A stretch of 64,000 bases of DNA from Peltaster fructicola (lineage: Eukaryota; Ascomycota; Dothideomycetes), in NCBI GenBank assembly GCA_001592805.2, contig CP051142.1, positions 1,364,001-1,428,000 of the forward strand, in the 5' to 3' direction. This document shows positions 18,900-29,150 of this stretch, in pieces; the first letter of the stretch is position 1; the number at the start of each line of letters is the position of its first letter. The translations under genes and the position numbers were made by a program. Below the pieces are notes generated by a model. The model worked only from the letters and a program-made list of their open reading frames with translations, did no database searches and was not told where the DNA came from.

Positions 18900-21191
18900 A
18901 TGGCCGAGCATTCTTTCCTCAAATCCTCTTTCCCTGTACTCGTTGTGCCATATCGCGATATCGACCTTCAGGATGTAGAGCCAGTCTCGGCAGCAGGTAC
19001 GGCTGTCAAGACTACAAAGACAGACAGCAAGATCGAGAAGCCAACCGACAGCAAATTGAAGAAGAAGCCTGGGTTCTTGGAGGCGATATCTGACTACAAA
19101 CATGCGGACTTTGAGCTGTCCGACGATAAGATGCGAACCGCGAATGGCGACATGACATACGCAGACTCAGGCGAACCACTGGTCAACCTGTTTCATCAAC
19201 TCGAAGACTCTCTTGCTGGCGATCGGATTGAGGATTTACTCGATGCGGCGTGGAAGACTGATGCAGACTTGACACTCAAAGTCATTTGGAACGCTAGATC
19301 CATTCACCTTGGCAAATCGAGTCGCTTCACCTTCTACCGCTCGGTTGGCTGGTTAGCACAGACACATCCTCGCACACTTCTGAATAACCTTCGATGGCTT
19401 GTGCGTCCTATCATTCAGAAGAAGGTGCCAAAAGCAAAGCCTGATGACCAAGCTATGCTCGATCAAGACACTACAGAGCAGACCTTGGACACCGACGCTG
19501 ACAGCGACTTCGAGATGATCAATGCAGACGACGAGGCAGAAGCTCGAGCGGCAAAGCGACTCAAGATCGATGATTCTCATGCTGAGCTAGATGTCAAGTA
19601 TGGTCTGTCGCACGGCTATTGGAAAGATCTCCTCAACATACTGGCACTTGCTGCCTGTGATGAGCTCAAAGCTGATGGCAATGTCGAGAGTGTGCTCAAG
19701 ATTGGATCTCAACCATCCGAGCGTGATTGGACAGCAGGCCGAAAGAAGGACCGTGCCAAGCTACAATATAAGAGGATCACAGCCAAGCTCAACAAGGACA
19801 CAATCTACAAGGCTCTACACATGCAGGTTGCGAAGCTTTTCGCAGACCAACTCGCTGTCGACATGCAGCGACTGCAGTCCGGTTCGAAGGCCGATGTCAA
19901 GCGAATCTCCATGGCTGCGAAGTGGGCACCCTCGAACAAGGGCATGCACGATGAGAGGACTTTCATTGTCTCGACTATTGCAGAACTTCTTCATCCAGCG
20001 GACACCCTGGGCATTGGTGATACAGATCGCGAGACCTACTTACGTCACGCTAGGTGTGCGTATCAGTCGAAGACGCTATCACCACTGCGCAAGCATCTTG
20101 ACATTGTGGAACGACACCTTACGGCAAAAACATACGATCAGATCAAGTACGACAGACTTCCTTCTCTCGCAATGAAGATGCGTAGTAAGCTGTTCATTGC
20201 CAAGGACGAGGAGCACTTCCGGCACTACCTAGAGGAAGTAGCAGCAGGCAAGACCAAGATATCTGGTGCCACTCTCCTGCCTTCTACCATGGTTGCCGAA
20301 GCTCGAAGACAAATCTTGATGAAACACGGCTTCAGCTTCTGCGCCGCTGCGGCCGCCAATGACCTCGACGCCTTGGTCGCGGACGGACAATGGAACGCCT
20401 TGGTACAAAGGATCAAGGATTCTGGATCCATGGAGTCAGCAATTGCTGTGTGTGATGTTTCTGGCTCAATGCAGTGCCCAAGGTTTGCGGATGGCTCGAC
20501 ACCGTTGGATGCAGCTATAGGACTTTCGCTCGTACTGGCAGAAGTTTGCAAGCCGCCGTTCGGAGGAGCTTTCATCACCTTTGACGATGATCCAGAAGTA
20601 ATACAGGTGGAGGACGAGAGCTCGGAGAAGAAACGAACATTCTATGAGAAGGTGAATCACCTCGAAAAGAGTCCTTGGGGCGGCAGCACAGATCTTGTGG
20701 CCGTCTTTCTAAAGTGTATCCTGCCAATGGCTAGAAAGCACAAGCTGAAGCAGGATGAGATGGTGAAGCGTGTGTTCATCTTCTCAGACATGCACTTCAA
20801 CTCAGCGAGCTCGGGTAACAACGAATGGTCGTCCACGTTTGAACGCATCAAGCAGACTTATGCAAAGTTCGGCTATGAGATGCCTGAACTCATCTTCTGG
20901 AATCTCGCAAGCGCAGCTCAAGGCAGTCGAGCAGGTATTGCACCTATGCCAGTACAGGCTGAAGAGCCAGGTACAGCAATGCTGAGCGGGTATAGTCAGG
21001 CAATGATGAGGGTCTTTATGGAGGGTGGAGGCTTCAATGAGTTGCAGCCTGACCTTTCTGAGGCTGATACCGTCGTACTTGACGCTGAGGGAAACGAAGT
21101 CAAGGCCGCGGGTGAGAAGATGACACCACTAGGCACCGTGAAGAGGGCTGTCGGGCATGACGCCTATAAAATGCTCAAGGTTGTTGATTGA
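18900..21191 (+). CDS. DUF2828 protein with C-terminal von Willebrand A domain
   Basis: A 763-residue, intronless protein. The N-terminal two thirds matches the DUF2828 pattern I know: FLEAISDYKHADFELSDD, AWKTDADLTLKVIWNARSIHLGK, WLAQTHPRTLLNNLRWL, then AKWAPSNKGMHDERT. An acidic insert interrupts it. The C-terminal vWA domain keeps the metal-ion site: DVSGS at about residue 518, Thr of GGSTDL at about 598 and Asp of FSDMHF at about 629. The helical-repeat plus vWA layout recalls the TROVE/Ro60 arrangement, which binds misfolded small RNAs, but that parallel is my inference. The family is widespread in fungi and plants with no settled function. The single open frame of 2.3 kb is free of introns, unlike most neighbours. 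Confidence 0.88.
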   Translation: MAEHSFLKSSFPVLVVPYRDIDLQDVEPVSAAGTAVKTTKTDSKIEKPTDSKLKKKPGFLEAISDYKHADFELSDDKMRTANGDMTYADSGEPLVNLFHQLEDSLAGDRIEDLLDAAWKTDADLTLKVIWNARSIHLGKSSRFTFYRSVGWLAQTHPRTLLNNLRWLVRPIIQKKVPKAKPDDQAMLDQDTTEQTLDTDADSDFEMINADDEAEARAAKRLKIDDSHAELDVKYGLSHGYWKDLLNILALAACDELKADGNVESVLKIGSQPSERDWTAGRKKDRAKLQYKRITAKLNKDTIYKALHMQVAKLFADQLAVDMQRLQSGSKADVKRISMAAKWAPSNKGMHDERTFIVSTIAELLHPADTLGIGDTDRETYLRHARCAYQSKTLSPLRKHLDIVERHLTAKTYDQIKYDRLPSLAMKMRSKLFIAKDEEHFRHYLEEVAAGKTKISGATLLPSTMVAEARRQILMKHGFSFCAAAAANDLDALVADGQWNALVQRIKDSGSMESAIAVCDVSGSMQCPRFADGSTPLDAAIGLSLVLAEVCKPPFGGAFITFDDDPEVIQVEDESSEKKRTFYEKVNHLEKSPWGGSTDLVAVFLKCILPMARKHKLKQDEMVKRVFIFSDMHFNSASSGNNEWSSTFERIKQTYAKFGYEMPELIFWNLASAAQGSRAGIAPMPVQAEEPGTAMLSGYSQAMMRVFMEGGGFNELQPDLSEADTVVLDAEGNEVKAAGEKMTPLGTVKRAVGHDAYKMLKVVD

Positions 21192-21563
21192 TTCGTACAT
21201 GTAGTCTGATGTCAGATATAGTGTACTCACGACGGTAACTGAGGCTGATTGTGTCTGCAAGTATAGGAATACTGTGCACTTGTTGGTTGTCACTGAAGAT
21301 TCGACAACGATGCACTGGGTGAGGTAATGTTATGATAGCCTGTCGACATCTGATGTGCGCCTCAGTAATGCGTGTTCCACAAATGGTATAGCGCAGTCTC
21401 CGCACGACGTAGTGAGCATCGTAATGGCTCAACCTTGCGTCCTGGTAAGATCACATATTGCAACTCATCACAACCTCAGCAGCACCCTCGTTTCCACATC
21501 GACTTGCAGAGCTGCCGCACGCCTTGTCGATACTTTCAGCTTTCACGACACACCACATTCACC
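21192..21563. other. intergenic: DUF2828 3' end / MPC1 promoter
   Basis: 372 bp between co-directional genes. No additional feature seen. Confidence 0.5.
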
Positions 21564-22212
21564 ATGGCGGCAGCCATCAAAGCTATCAATGCTCGCATCC
21601 GAGCCAATCCAACACTCGACTACTTCTGCTCAACACGTTCGTAGACCCTGGACCAAGCAGATGCATCGCTGACAAGGACTTGTAGACTTTTGGGGACCAG
21701 CATCGAATTTTGGAATCCCCATAGCGGCGGTTATGGACACGCAGAAAGATGCAGACTTGTAAGGATCAGAGGATAAGCTTGAAAGAGCTGGATTATGACA
21801 AGAAGAATGGAACTGACGAGGAGTGTAGCATCTCTGGACCTATGACCGTGGCTTTGATCGGGTACAGCGCAACGTTCATGCGATATGCGCTCGCAGTCAC
21901 ACCTAAGAACTACCTCCTGTTCGGCTGCCATGTGGTCAACTTCAGCGCGCAATGTACGCAGGGATACCGATATCTCAACTACTGGCAGTGAGTCGAGATT
22001 CCAAAGGATCACTTGAAACAACCCTAACATCTCTCAGCATGGGAGGCCGTGAGCAGCGCTTAGAAGCTAAAGCTAAGGATGGACTTGCGAGCGCAGAATC
22101 CGCACTGAGCTCCGCGGCAGACAAAACAAAAGAGGGTGCCAACGTGATTGCAAACAAGGCGAAAGAGCTGGGCAAGGAGGTGAAGACACAAGTCGAGAAG
22201 GTCACCAAGTGA
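21564..22212 (+). CDS. MPC1: mitochondrial pyruvate carrier subunit Mpc1 with C-terminal helical extension
   Basis: Inner-membrane pyruvate importer subunit, 159 residues, exons 21564-21636, 21686-21758, 21829-21987 and 22038-22212. The introns are 49, 70 and 50 nt (donors gttcgt, gtaagg, gtgagt). Mpc1 motifs: STHFWGPASNFGIPIAAV, then ISGPMTVALIGYSATFM, then TPKNYLLFGCHVVNFSAQ and QGYRYLNYW. Spliced frames agree with yeast Mpc1 residue by residue around each junction. Yeast Mpc1 is 130 residues; here the last exon adds a charged Ala/Lys/Glu-rich tail of about 55 residues with 11-mer-like periodicity. If intron 3 is retained, a TGA formed within its donor ends the protein at residue 102, just after the last conserved segment. 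An MPC2/3 partner is not in the window. Confidence 0.92.
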
Positions 22213-24136
22213 GGTCTCCACAAGGACACCCAAGATCAATGGCTATTGTGCGAGGACCGTACACATGGAGACCCTCTGACAGCTGACAGCTCCTCCAGAT
22301 CGCATGGCATTATCACGGCGCAAGGTGTTTTGAGCGTAGGGTTCGTTTCGGACAAGGCGATGACAGATCAGCCCTGGCGAATGGCAGACTGCTGTGATAT
22401 GATCCTAATCGTCTGTATCCACAACTACCGTCACGGCAGGTACAAAAACTCCTGCTGTGATCCCAGAGACCGAAATTTCGCATCCCGGCAGCTTCAGAGC
22501 GAGTGTGTCAGTACTTGTCGCCTCGTACATGTGTTGAATTCTGGTGGATCACTCTGGAAGTAGTTGAGAGCCTCAGCCTGACCAGAAGTCCCATGCCAGG
22601 GTCGTGCATCGATCTGAAACATGCGTGCTATCTGCAAGGATTCGATCACACTTGTCGGCCACGTCGTTCCCCTGGCTGTGTGATCGAAGTGCCGCGCGTA
22701 CGTGGAGAGAACGATTGTGTAGAACAAAGTGACAATCAGAGGTGTCACGAATTGACGCTTTGTCTGCAAGCGCCCATGCAGCAGGCGATGTGGACCAAGG
22801 GTTGACACGTCGTTCTCAACGTCAGACGCTGACCCTACGGATATCGTTTCACTTGAAACGAGATGTACTGGCTTCTTGGACACCCTTATCCCATCGACAC
22901 AATGAAGTGACACGTCGGCAAAAGAGCTTCCTAATCGGCCAAGATTCTTCTACAGCACCACGCCCTCCGTAGAGGACTGGCACCATGGCACTACAGACAA
23001 CTCGTCGACGGCCGAAGCAATCGCTGAGAAGGAGCTTATGGCGTGGCTGGCGCAGATTCTTTTTGATGAAGAAGGAAGAGAAGGATTCTCGTGATGCTGC
23101 GTACATGAAATCCTGTGTGCTTGGCGGAGCAGTAACTCCTTCAGGCCAAATCCTGGGCGCGGGCCGTCCCCGCGCTGCTTGCTGCCCATGCTCCAGGCAG
23201 GAGTAGTCTGCCGTAGGAGCCGAGTCTCCTGTTTGCTTTCTCGACCTCGCTTGCGATAGGGGCCATTTTTTATCCACGCATGAAACGTCCTACGGCAGCA
23301 GTCAGCAGTCTGGGCAGTCACCAACACATGCACCATAACGGGTCTTTTCAGGGCTGCACGCCTGCTTGCTGAACGATAATGTCCACGAGAAGCGTCGTGT
23401 CCTGCTACAGCGAGAGCATGGGTATCAGCCTTACTATCATTAAACTGCCGGGGCAAATGACGACCATCTTTCGATAAATTGCGTCGCACATCGGCCACGC
23501 GCCCATCTATGCTGATGGACAAGGGCTTGAAACAAAGGCTCCGATTGCTTCTTGTTCCGAATGAGCTCTGCATTGTCGAATCAAAGCACAAAGACGACAC
23601 CCTCTCGTGATCAGCCAGACGAGACTATCTGGGAAATTGGACGCTGCGTTTTAGTCCGAAACTCTGTTCTCGATCGTCATCAGGGCTAGCTACAGCCATC
23701 CTTGGCCTGATACATACTCTCACACACTGTCAGGAACAGAGCATTAGCGTGGGAGCTACTGCTGTTGGAGTCGCCATGGCCCCTGTGCTAAGATGAGACG
23801 TGCTGGGCAGAGCAGCGAAGGTACATTGTACCTGGTGAGAGTCGGTCGAAAGACTGCCTTTTGCCTTTAAGACACCGCTCCCTTACTCCTCCTTCTCTCG
23901 TCCACCTCTCTTCTCGGCCATCACACGTCGTGCAAGACCTTGACGGTTCACCACGGGTTTCCACCCACCTACACTCATTTCAAGCAACTCGCATTTGCGT
24001 GCTGCTGCCACACTCTCTTGAAACGAACCGCCATTTCCAGCAACAAAGGACCATTGTTGAGACGAAAAGTCTACATATTCTCACTTCATCCTTTCTTCCA
24101 AAGCGCAAGTCGCACTTTCACTCGAACACAGCAATC
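22213..24136. other. 1.9-kb gene-poor stretch
   Basis: The longest gap in the window. Minus frames of 139, 142 and 216 codons overlap at 22494-23600; the frames at 22494-22913 and 22950-23600 open with GTG rather than ATG. They have no recognisable domain and an Arg/Ser-rich composition, and I treat them as unsupported. The right end is the promoter and 5' leader of the CAP gene. A non-coding transcript cannot be excluded. Confidence 0.4.
23876..23924 (+). promoter_or_regulatory. pyrimidine-rich tract upstream of the CAP gene
   Basis: A run made almost wholly of C and T (ctcccttactcctccttc and onward) about 215 bp before the ATG. Such CT tracts mark strongly transcribed fungal promoters near the transcription start. 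That is a general rule; no start site was mapped. Confidence 0.4.
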
Positions 24137-25329
24137 ATGAAGTCAACCATTGCCTTCGCCCTGGCGGCAACAATTCCTTTCGCCATGGCCTCGCCATACC
24201 ACATGATCCAGCACGCTGCGCGTGACGCTGATGCCAACGATATGGTTGTCGTTACTGACGTCGACGTCGTTGCAGTCACTACTCAGGTCACTGTCTACTA
24301 CACTGGAGAGCCGGCCACAACATCAACATCTGCTATCGCATCTCCAACTGTCGCAGCTGTCCAACAGAAGCAGCAGCATGAGGAGCATCAACACTCACGC
24401 CAGAGCTCTGTTGTCTGGACAATCCAGAAGACCACCACGTCAGAGGTCGCACCAACTACCACCTCGACTGTCGCTCCACCAGTTGCAGAGCCTACCACGA
24501 TCATCACTATCGTTGCAACATCGTCGCCTGCACCGTCACCGCAACCAGCCACTTCCTCGACCTCAAGCCAGGAAGCTCCTGTGGTTACATCAGTGGCAGC
24601 AGCTACTGTCAACACTCCTACCTACACGAGACTCCAAGATCCAGCTGACTACGCTTCTGATCCTGCAGCGCCTGCTTATGGCGTTCCTACCACCGGCTCA
24701 CAGGCTCTTCAAGGCTCGAACTTCCAAACTGGCATGGTGATGACCCATAATGCTTGGCGCGCAAAGTGGAACGCTTCATCGCTTACCTGGGATGACAACC
24801 AAGCTTCGCAAGCACAAGCATTGGCACAGTCGTGCCCGACTGCAACGCCAGACAATCCAGACTCAGTTCATAATGTAAGTTGTCTTTTAACAACATGAAG
24901 AGTGAGCACTAACATGACATAGAGAGCTTGTCAGAACATAGCTTGGGGCTCAAGCATTGACACTGCATTCCCAATTCACCAATGGGGTGCAGAAGCCGAT
25001 CAATATCAGAAGAATGAGGAAACTCTGAACCTTCCTTCGGGTCCTATCACCCAATACCGCATGGGAGGAGCCGGTCACTTCACCCAGCTCGTCTGGAAAG
25101 GTGCCACAGTGGTCGGATGTGGCACGCACAACTGTGGCGATGACGAGAACCAGTGGTGGTAAGTTCGTGCGCGCGGTCATAATATCCCGTTGCTAATGCA
25201 CAATACAGGATCACCGTCTGTAACTATGACACGGGTAACGTCTACGATCCCGCGATGATCGACGACTGGGACCAGTATGGCAGGAACGGTTCGTATGCCA
25301 TGAACGTCAACTGGGCGCCGTTGTGGTAA
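24137..25329 (+). CDS. secreted CAP/PR-1 (SCP-domain) protein, Pry-like
   Basis: A 364-residue secreted protein, exons 24137-24874, 24923-25158 and 25209-25329, introns 48 and 50 nt (gtaagt...acatag, gtaagt...atacag). A signal peptide (MKSTIAFALAATIPFAMA) is followed by about 165 residues of Ser/Thr/Pro/Val-rich, poorly ordered sequence. The CAP domain begins near MVMTHNAWRAKWNASSLTWDD and carries RACQNIAWG, the signature GHFTQLVWKGATVVGCG and the late ITVCNYDTGNVYD motif. Histidines and glutamates of the usual CAP cavity are at the expected places. Yeast Pry proteins of this family bind sterols and fatty acids outside the cell; plant-pathogen homologues act as virulence factors. Which applies here is unknown. 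A frame opening upstream of the ATG at 24137 is leader, not protein. Confidence 0.93.
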
Positions 25330-26821
25330 CTGCGGAAGGCCGCTGAGCAAGAGTACGCGCAGGACCATTGCGTTGGCCAGCGCTATTACCCACAACCTCC
25401 AGTTAGCAGTCCCTTGTCTGCGAATTTTAGCTATGGACACTTCTCTCTCCACAGACATCATTGCTGTCTTAGTCTTCGATGAATGTTCGTCATAGCGAGC
25501 AAGACATTACGAAGTCAGAATACCCAAGAGCGAACCGCTTGTTCAATCGCTTGAGCCATATCCCTGTGATTTCAGGCGGCCATCCTTGTGAGCTCCTCGT
25601 GAATATGACCATTGTGGCTTGTGGACCGAACCACGGTTGTAACAGGTTTTGTGAAGACGGTGCTGCGTCTCCAGCTCACTGAAGTGATCCGGAGTCCTGT
25701 GAGAGTGTGTCCCATATTCCCAGAGGAATTATCGAGCATCGCAGCACAACTGAGAGGTGGGTGTACAACTCTCGACAGTGTTGTTGTCCTCCATGGCTGC
25801 TGCAGCCTTCGGATTGAGGATGGGTCCATGTGTCCGGTTCCATAAGTAAAAGTGTCTTGCCAATGCAAGCTAGAGTTAGCAGAGCCATGCAAGGCGGAGT
25901 TGAGTTCTGGAGACGACGTCAAATAAGTTGTGCCATACCTAGACCACTGCATTTACTGCGTTTGAACCAATGTTTTCGAGCGGGAAGACGGTCCCAGACC
26001 TGTTTGGATCGAGAGCGCCGTCATGTCGTAGCCGAACAGGTCACTGGGAGAGCTCATCATGCCGTGACCTGCTACGCGGGGCTGGGAGAGGCCTTGCCAA
26101 GACGAAGTGTGGACATTGATGTCGTTGTAGCAGCAGGGAGTAAGGCAGGTGTCGAAGCAAGAGTCTTTCCGGTGCCAGGTGCGCCACCAGGTGAAGCAAT
26201 ACCGCAGATCGTGATTGTGCGGGAGGATCTGGCGACTGCTTGCAAGGAGCAGGTCTGACCTTGAGTCAAAGACGAAGATAGATGAAGAGGAGCACGATGA
26301 CACCCTGATTGACGAAGCACAAAGGCCGCAGGAGACCCAAAAAGAGCAATAGAGATCGCAAATGGGAAAGGAGGAAGGAGGGAGAGAAGGAGGAGAAGGG
26401 GCAAGAGAAAATGGTATCGTCTGCGGTATAAGTATGCTGGCAGGTATGCTTCGCCGCAGTGCAAATTATCACCTGGACGCCGCTTGGTGCCGCAGTTCTG
26501 CTATTCCAAGGGCCAGGGCCTTCCGCACGCATGTTAGCGGCGCGGTCACTTGCTTAATATAACAGAAGTGGATGGTGACATGGCGAACGGTGCAGATTGT
26601 TCATACACTATTTGCCAGCAGCTCAAGATATCGAGTGTCCAAGCTGTAGATATAGATGCCAGGTTCTAAGCCTCTATCTGACATAGATGTCTCTGCTAAC
26701 GGCACATCCTCCACCCGGATTATAATGATATTGTTGCTTCACTATATGAAAGTGCTGAGAGCACCAGGAACTGGCAAGGCCATCTTCTTAATTCATGTCT
26801 TGTGCCCTATTATTATTATTA
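25330..26821. other. 1.5-kb intergenic stretch with a possible small spliced gene
   Basis: No frame here is convincing alone. On the minus strand at 25560-26303 there are open frames broken by splice-like signals (a gtatgg donor near 25930; ctaac branch and ctctag acceptor near 25870). See findings. A purine-rich plus-strand tract lies at 26363-26412. Confidence 0.3.
26363..26412 (+). repeat. purine-rich low-complexity tract
   Basis: About 50 bp of A and G with a single C (around gaggaaggagggagagaagg). It gives long frames on the opposite strand rich in Leu/Pro/Ser, which I do not take as coding. Confidence 0.6.
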
Positions 26822-26825
26822 TTAT
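26808..26825 (+). repeat. (TAT)6 microsatellite overlapping a stop codon
   Basis: Six perfect TAT units. On the minus strand this reads as a run of in-frame stop codons at the end of the secreted Ser/Thr-rich gene. Confidence 0.85.
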
Positions 26826-29150
26826 CTTACCAAGCACCACAGCGCCAAGACGACTGCTATCATAAAACGTCCATTGCTCTGAAGAACAAGTCCTGCGCCT
26901 TGCAACACTGCAGCCGTGGCAGAGCTTGACACAACCTCAATGGTGGAGGTCGATACCGTCATGGATGAGCTCGACGGCCGCAGCGTTCGTCCAGCGGCAG
27001 AACCAACCGGCTTGTCTGTTCGAGTTCCTGCTGCAGGCACAGATCCGACGGACGGTACGGACGGTAGAGTCTGAGGCCCTCCTATGACATGTGAGTGAGT
27101 GCTAGTTGCCGCAGCCATGCTGCCACTAGCCTCAAGTACGGGAGGGAGTAGCGTTGGTGCAAGAAGAGAGCTTTGTATGCTGTTGGAACCAGGAGATGGC
27201 AGGTCCTGAGACCCGTAGATGATCTGCGGTAGTGTACTGGCAGCCACTGCAGTATTGCTGCTACTTCCGGTCATAAGGGGAAGTAGGACTATTCCAGGAT
27301 CAGAGTGTTGTATGCTGCTAGCCTGACCTGTGATGGTCCTGACAGTACTCTGAGACGGTAGCTGGAAAGTCGCGAGCATTGTCTGTAGCCCAGAGCCGGG
27401 ATGGTCAGCGCTGTTGCCCACTGCAACCTCTGATTCCAAGACGAGGCTCGTGGAAGCACCAATTACAATGTTTGCATCCTGAGTGCCCGCGGTAGAACGA
27501 CGTTGTTCCTGGATTGTGCTCGACGGGTTGCCCTGGATCACTGTAAAATGAATGAAGCAAGATTATGTAGCTCCGACGAAGCGCTTTGTGTCGTGGTCGT
27601 GGTGTCCGACAAGGACACTATGGTGATGACTGTTGTCTGCACGGAACTTGTTGTCCGAACCCGTTCTGATGCCTGACTCGTACCACCTGTGTATGATTGA
27701 GTGTCTTCAATCTTCTTATCAGACTGCTGGTCCGATGCTATAGGTTGTACCGGTACAGGTGAAAGCGCAGGCGCAAGCGCAGTTGACACACGGATGACTT
27801 GCTGGCCACTCGAGTTCTCAGGATGTTGTGATGACGGTCGCGCAACTGTCGATGAAGAGCTTTGCGATCCGGCAGGAGGTGCAGGATGGAAATCCGCATC
27901 AGCCGTCGATGCTAACGGTGACTGCACAGTGCTGGTGGGAACAGTCGAAACGGTCGATGTCGCCGAGTCTTGGGACGATAGCGCGCCCTCCAGCCTCGAC
28001 TGGACTTGTGCAGCCGAGAAGATCGCAATCGTGGATGGCAGCAACGAAGTTATCGGTGCTGATGCTGTCGGGAGGGCAGCTGTTGGAGATCCGGTTTGTG
28101 CTGTCAATATTGATCGAGCAGTGCTACTTTCAGCAGTTGTGCCTGCAACATCCAAAACAGACGGGGTAGAGCTACTGCTCAAGGTTGTGGTCGAGGTCGT
28201 TAATACAGCTGCTTGTCCTGAGGCTGCGTGTACACCAGCTGCCCAGTTTGGGTTTGTACAGTCTGTGTACAGTGCTGATAATAGCTTGCTTTCAGGGAAC
28301 CAACTCGAAAGAGCCTCGAGCGAGAATGTGGGCATGTCTGTCTGCCATCTTGAAGCCCCTGCTAGGGGCTTGACCATTGTATACCAGTCTCCATAAGGGT
28401 CCTCCTCGTTTAGAGGCTGTAGTGATGTTGCAGGCCATGGGTAATGGCTGGGGGGTGGCTCATTGTAATTATTGAAGGCTGTTGTTGGGTGAGGTACGTA
28501 ATGGCATGTCGTGCTTTCCGCCGATATGTTGGGAAGTATGCCGCTGAAGAAGAATCCAGACACATCATACCATGGAGTAGGATAGTGACTGAAGTCGATT
28601 AGCCGTCATTGCATCGGATTTCGCAAGGAATACATACACGCTAGTGCCGCTGATATTCGTTCCTGTAGTGGTTGTGGCTCGCTGGTATGTCGAGACTGTT
28701 CCATTCACCATAAATTTAGAAGTGAGTGTGTTGTATTGTGTAGTTGTGATTGTCTTGTCTAAGACTGGGTCTACGATGACAAGTGCAGTGCCTGTAAAAT
28801 CGTGCCAGGTCAGCATCGAACAGTTTTATCCTCTACTGTGATGGAGTGTGTGCATACCGACGACCATAGGTGTGATGAACTGGCTCCATGTCATGGTCTG
28901 CATATAAGGCTGCATGAACCAGCAGCTGTAGGGACATGTTCGGTTCTGATTCCAATAGTAGGCACTTGACGGCAGACCAGTCACTTCGGTCGCTGAGTAG
29001 GCTGATGCTACCAACGGCGCTGCTGTGATAGTATCTGCTTGTGATCAGCATATTTGCTGCGATATTCGTAGGTGTAATCGTACTGCTTGCGGTCTGGCTC
29101 AACGCTGGCCTAGCCCCAACAACAAGAAGGACTGTCAGTAAAGAGAACAT
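26822..29150 (-). CDS. secreted Ser/Thr-rich protein with GPI-like C-terminus (copy A)
   Basis: Secreted cell-surface protein, function unknown. Exons 29150-29084, 29034-28858, 28791-28638 and 28588 to about 27680, then a last exon ending at 26822. Introns 1-3 are 49, 66 and 49 nt. Signal peptide MFSLLTVLLVVGARPALSQ. A Cys/Trp/Tyr-rich region follows (NRTCPYSCWFMQPYMQTMTW), then the block GTALVIVDPVLDKT...YNT...VNGTVSTYQR, shared with the gene at 33704-35928. The rest is Ser/Thr-rich. The end, RFMIAVVLALWCLVR after Ser/Ala residues, fits a GPI-anchor signal. The final intron is unresolved: the acceptor ttttacag near 27541 is clear, but the donor may be gtacga or gtcagg near 27680. Intron 1 has a tandem aag/cag acceptor. 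It is divergent from the aspartic-protease-like gene. Confidence 0.72.

Noticed and set aside
22950-23600. A 216-codon minus frame in the gene-poor gap
   Set aside because: Opens with GTG, Arg/Ser/His-rich, no family resemblance; overlapping frames of similar length suggest chance.
26072-26464. A 130-codon minus frame with a leucine-rich stretch and GAPGTGKT
   Set aside because: The leucine stretch is the translation of a purine/pyrimidine tract and the Walker-like string lacks any surrounding NTPase motifs.
27701-28396. A 231-codon plus-strand frame inside secreted copy A
   Set aside because: Antisense to a gene with signal peptide, consistent introns and a paralogue; no features of its own.
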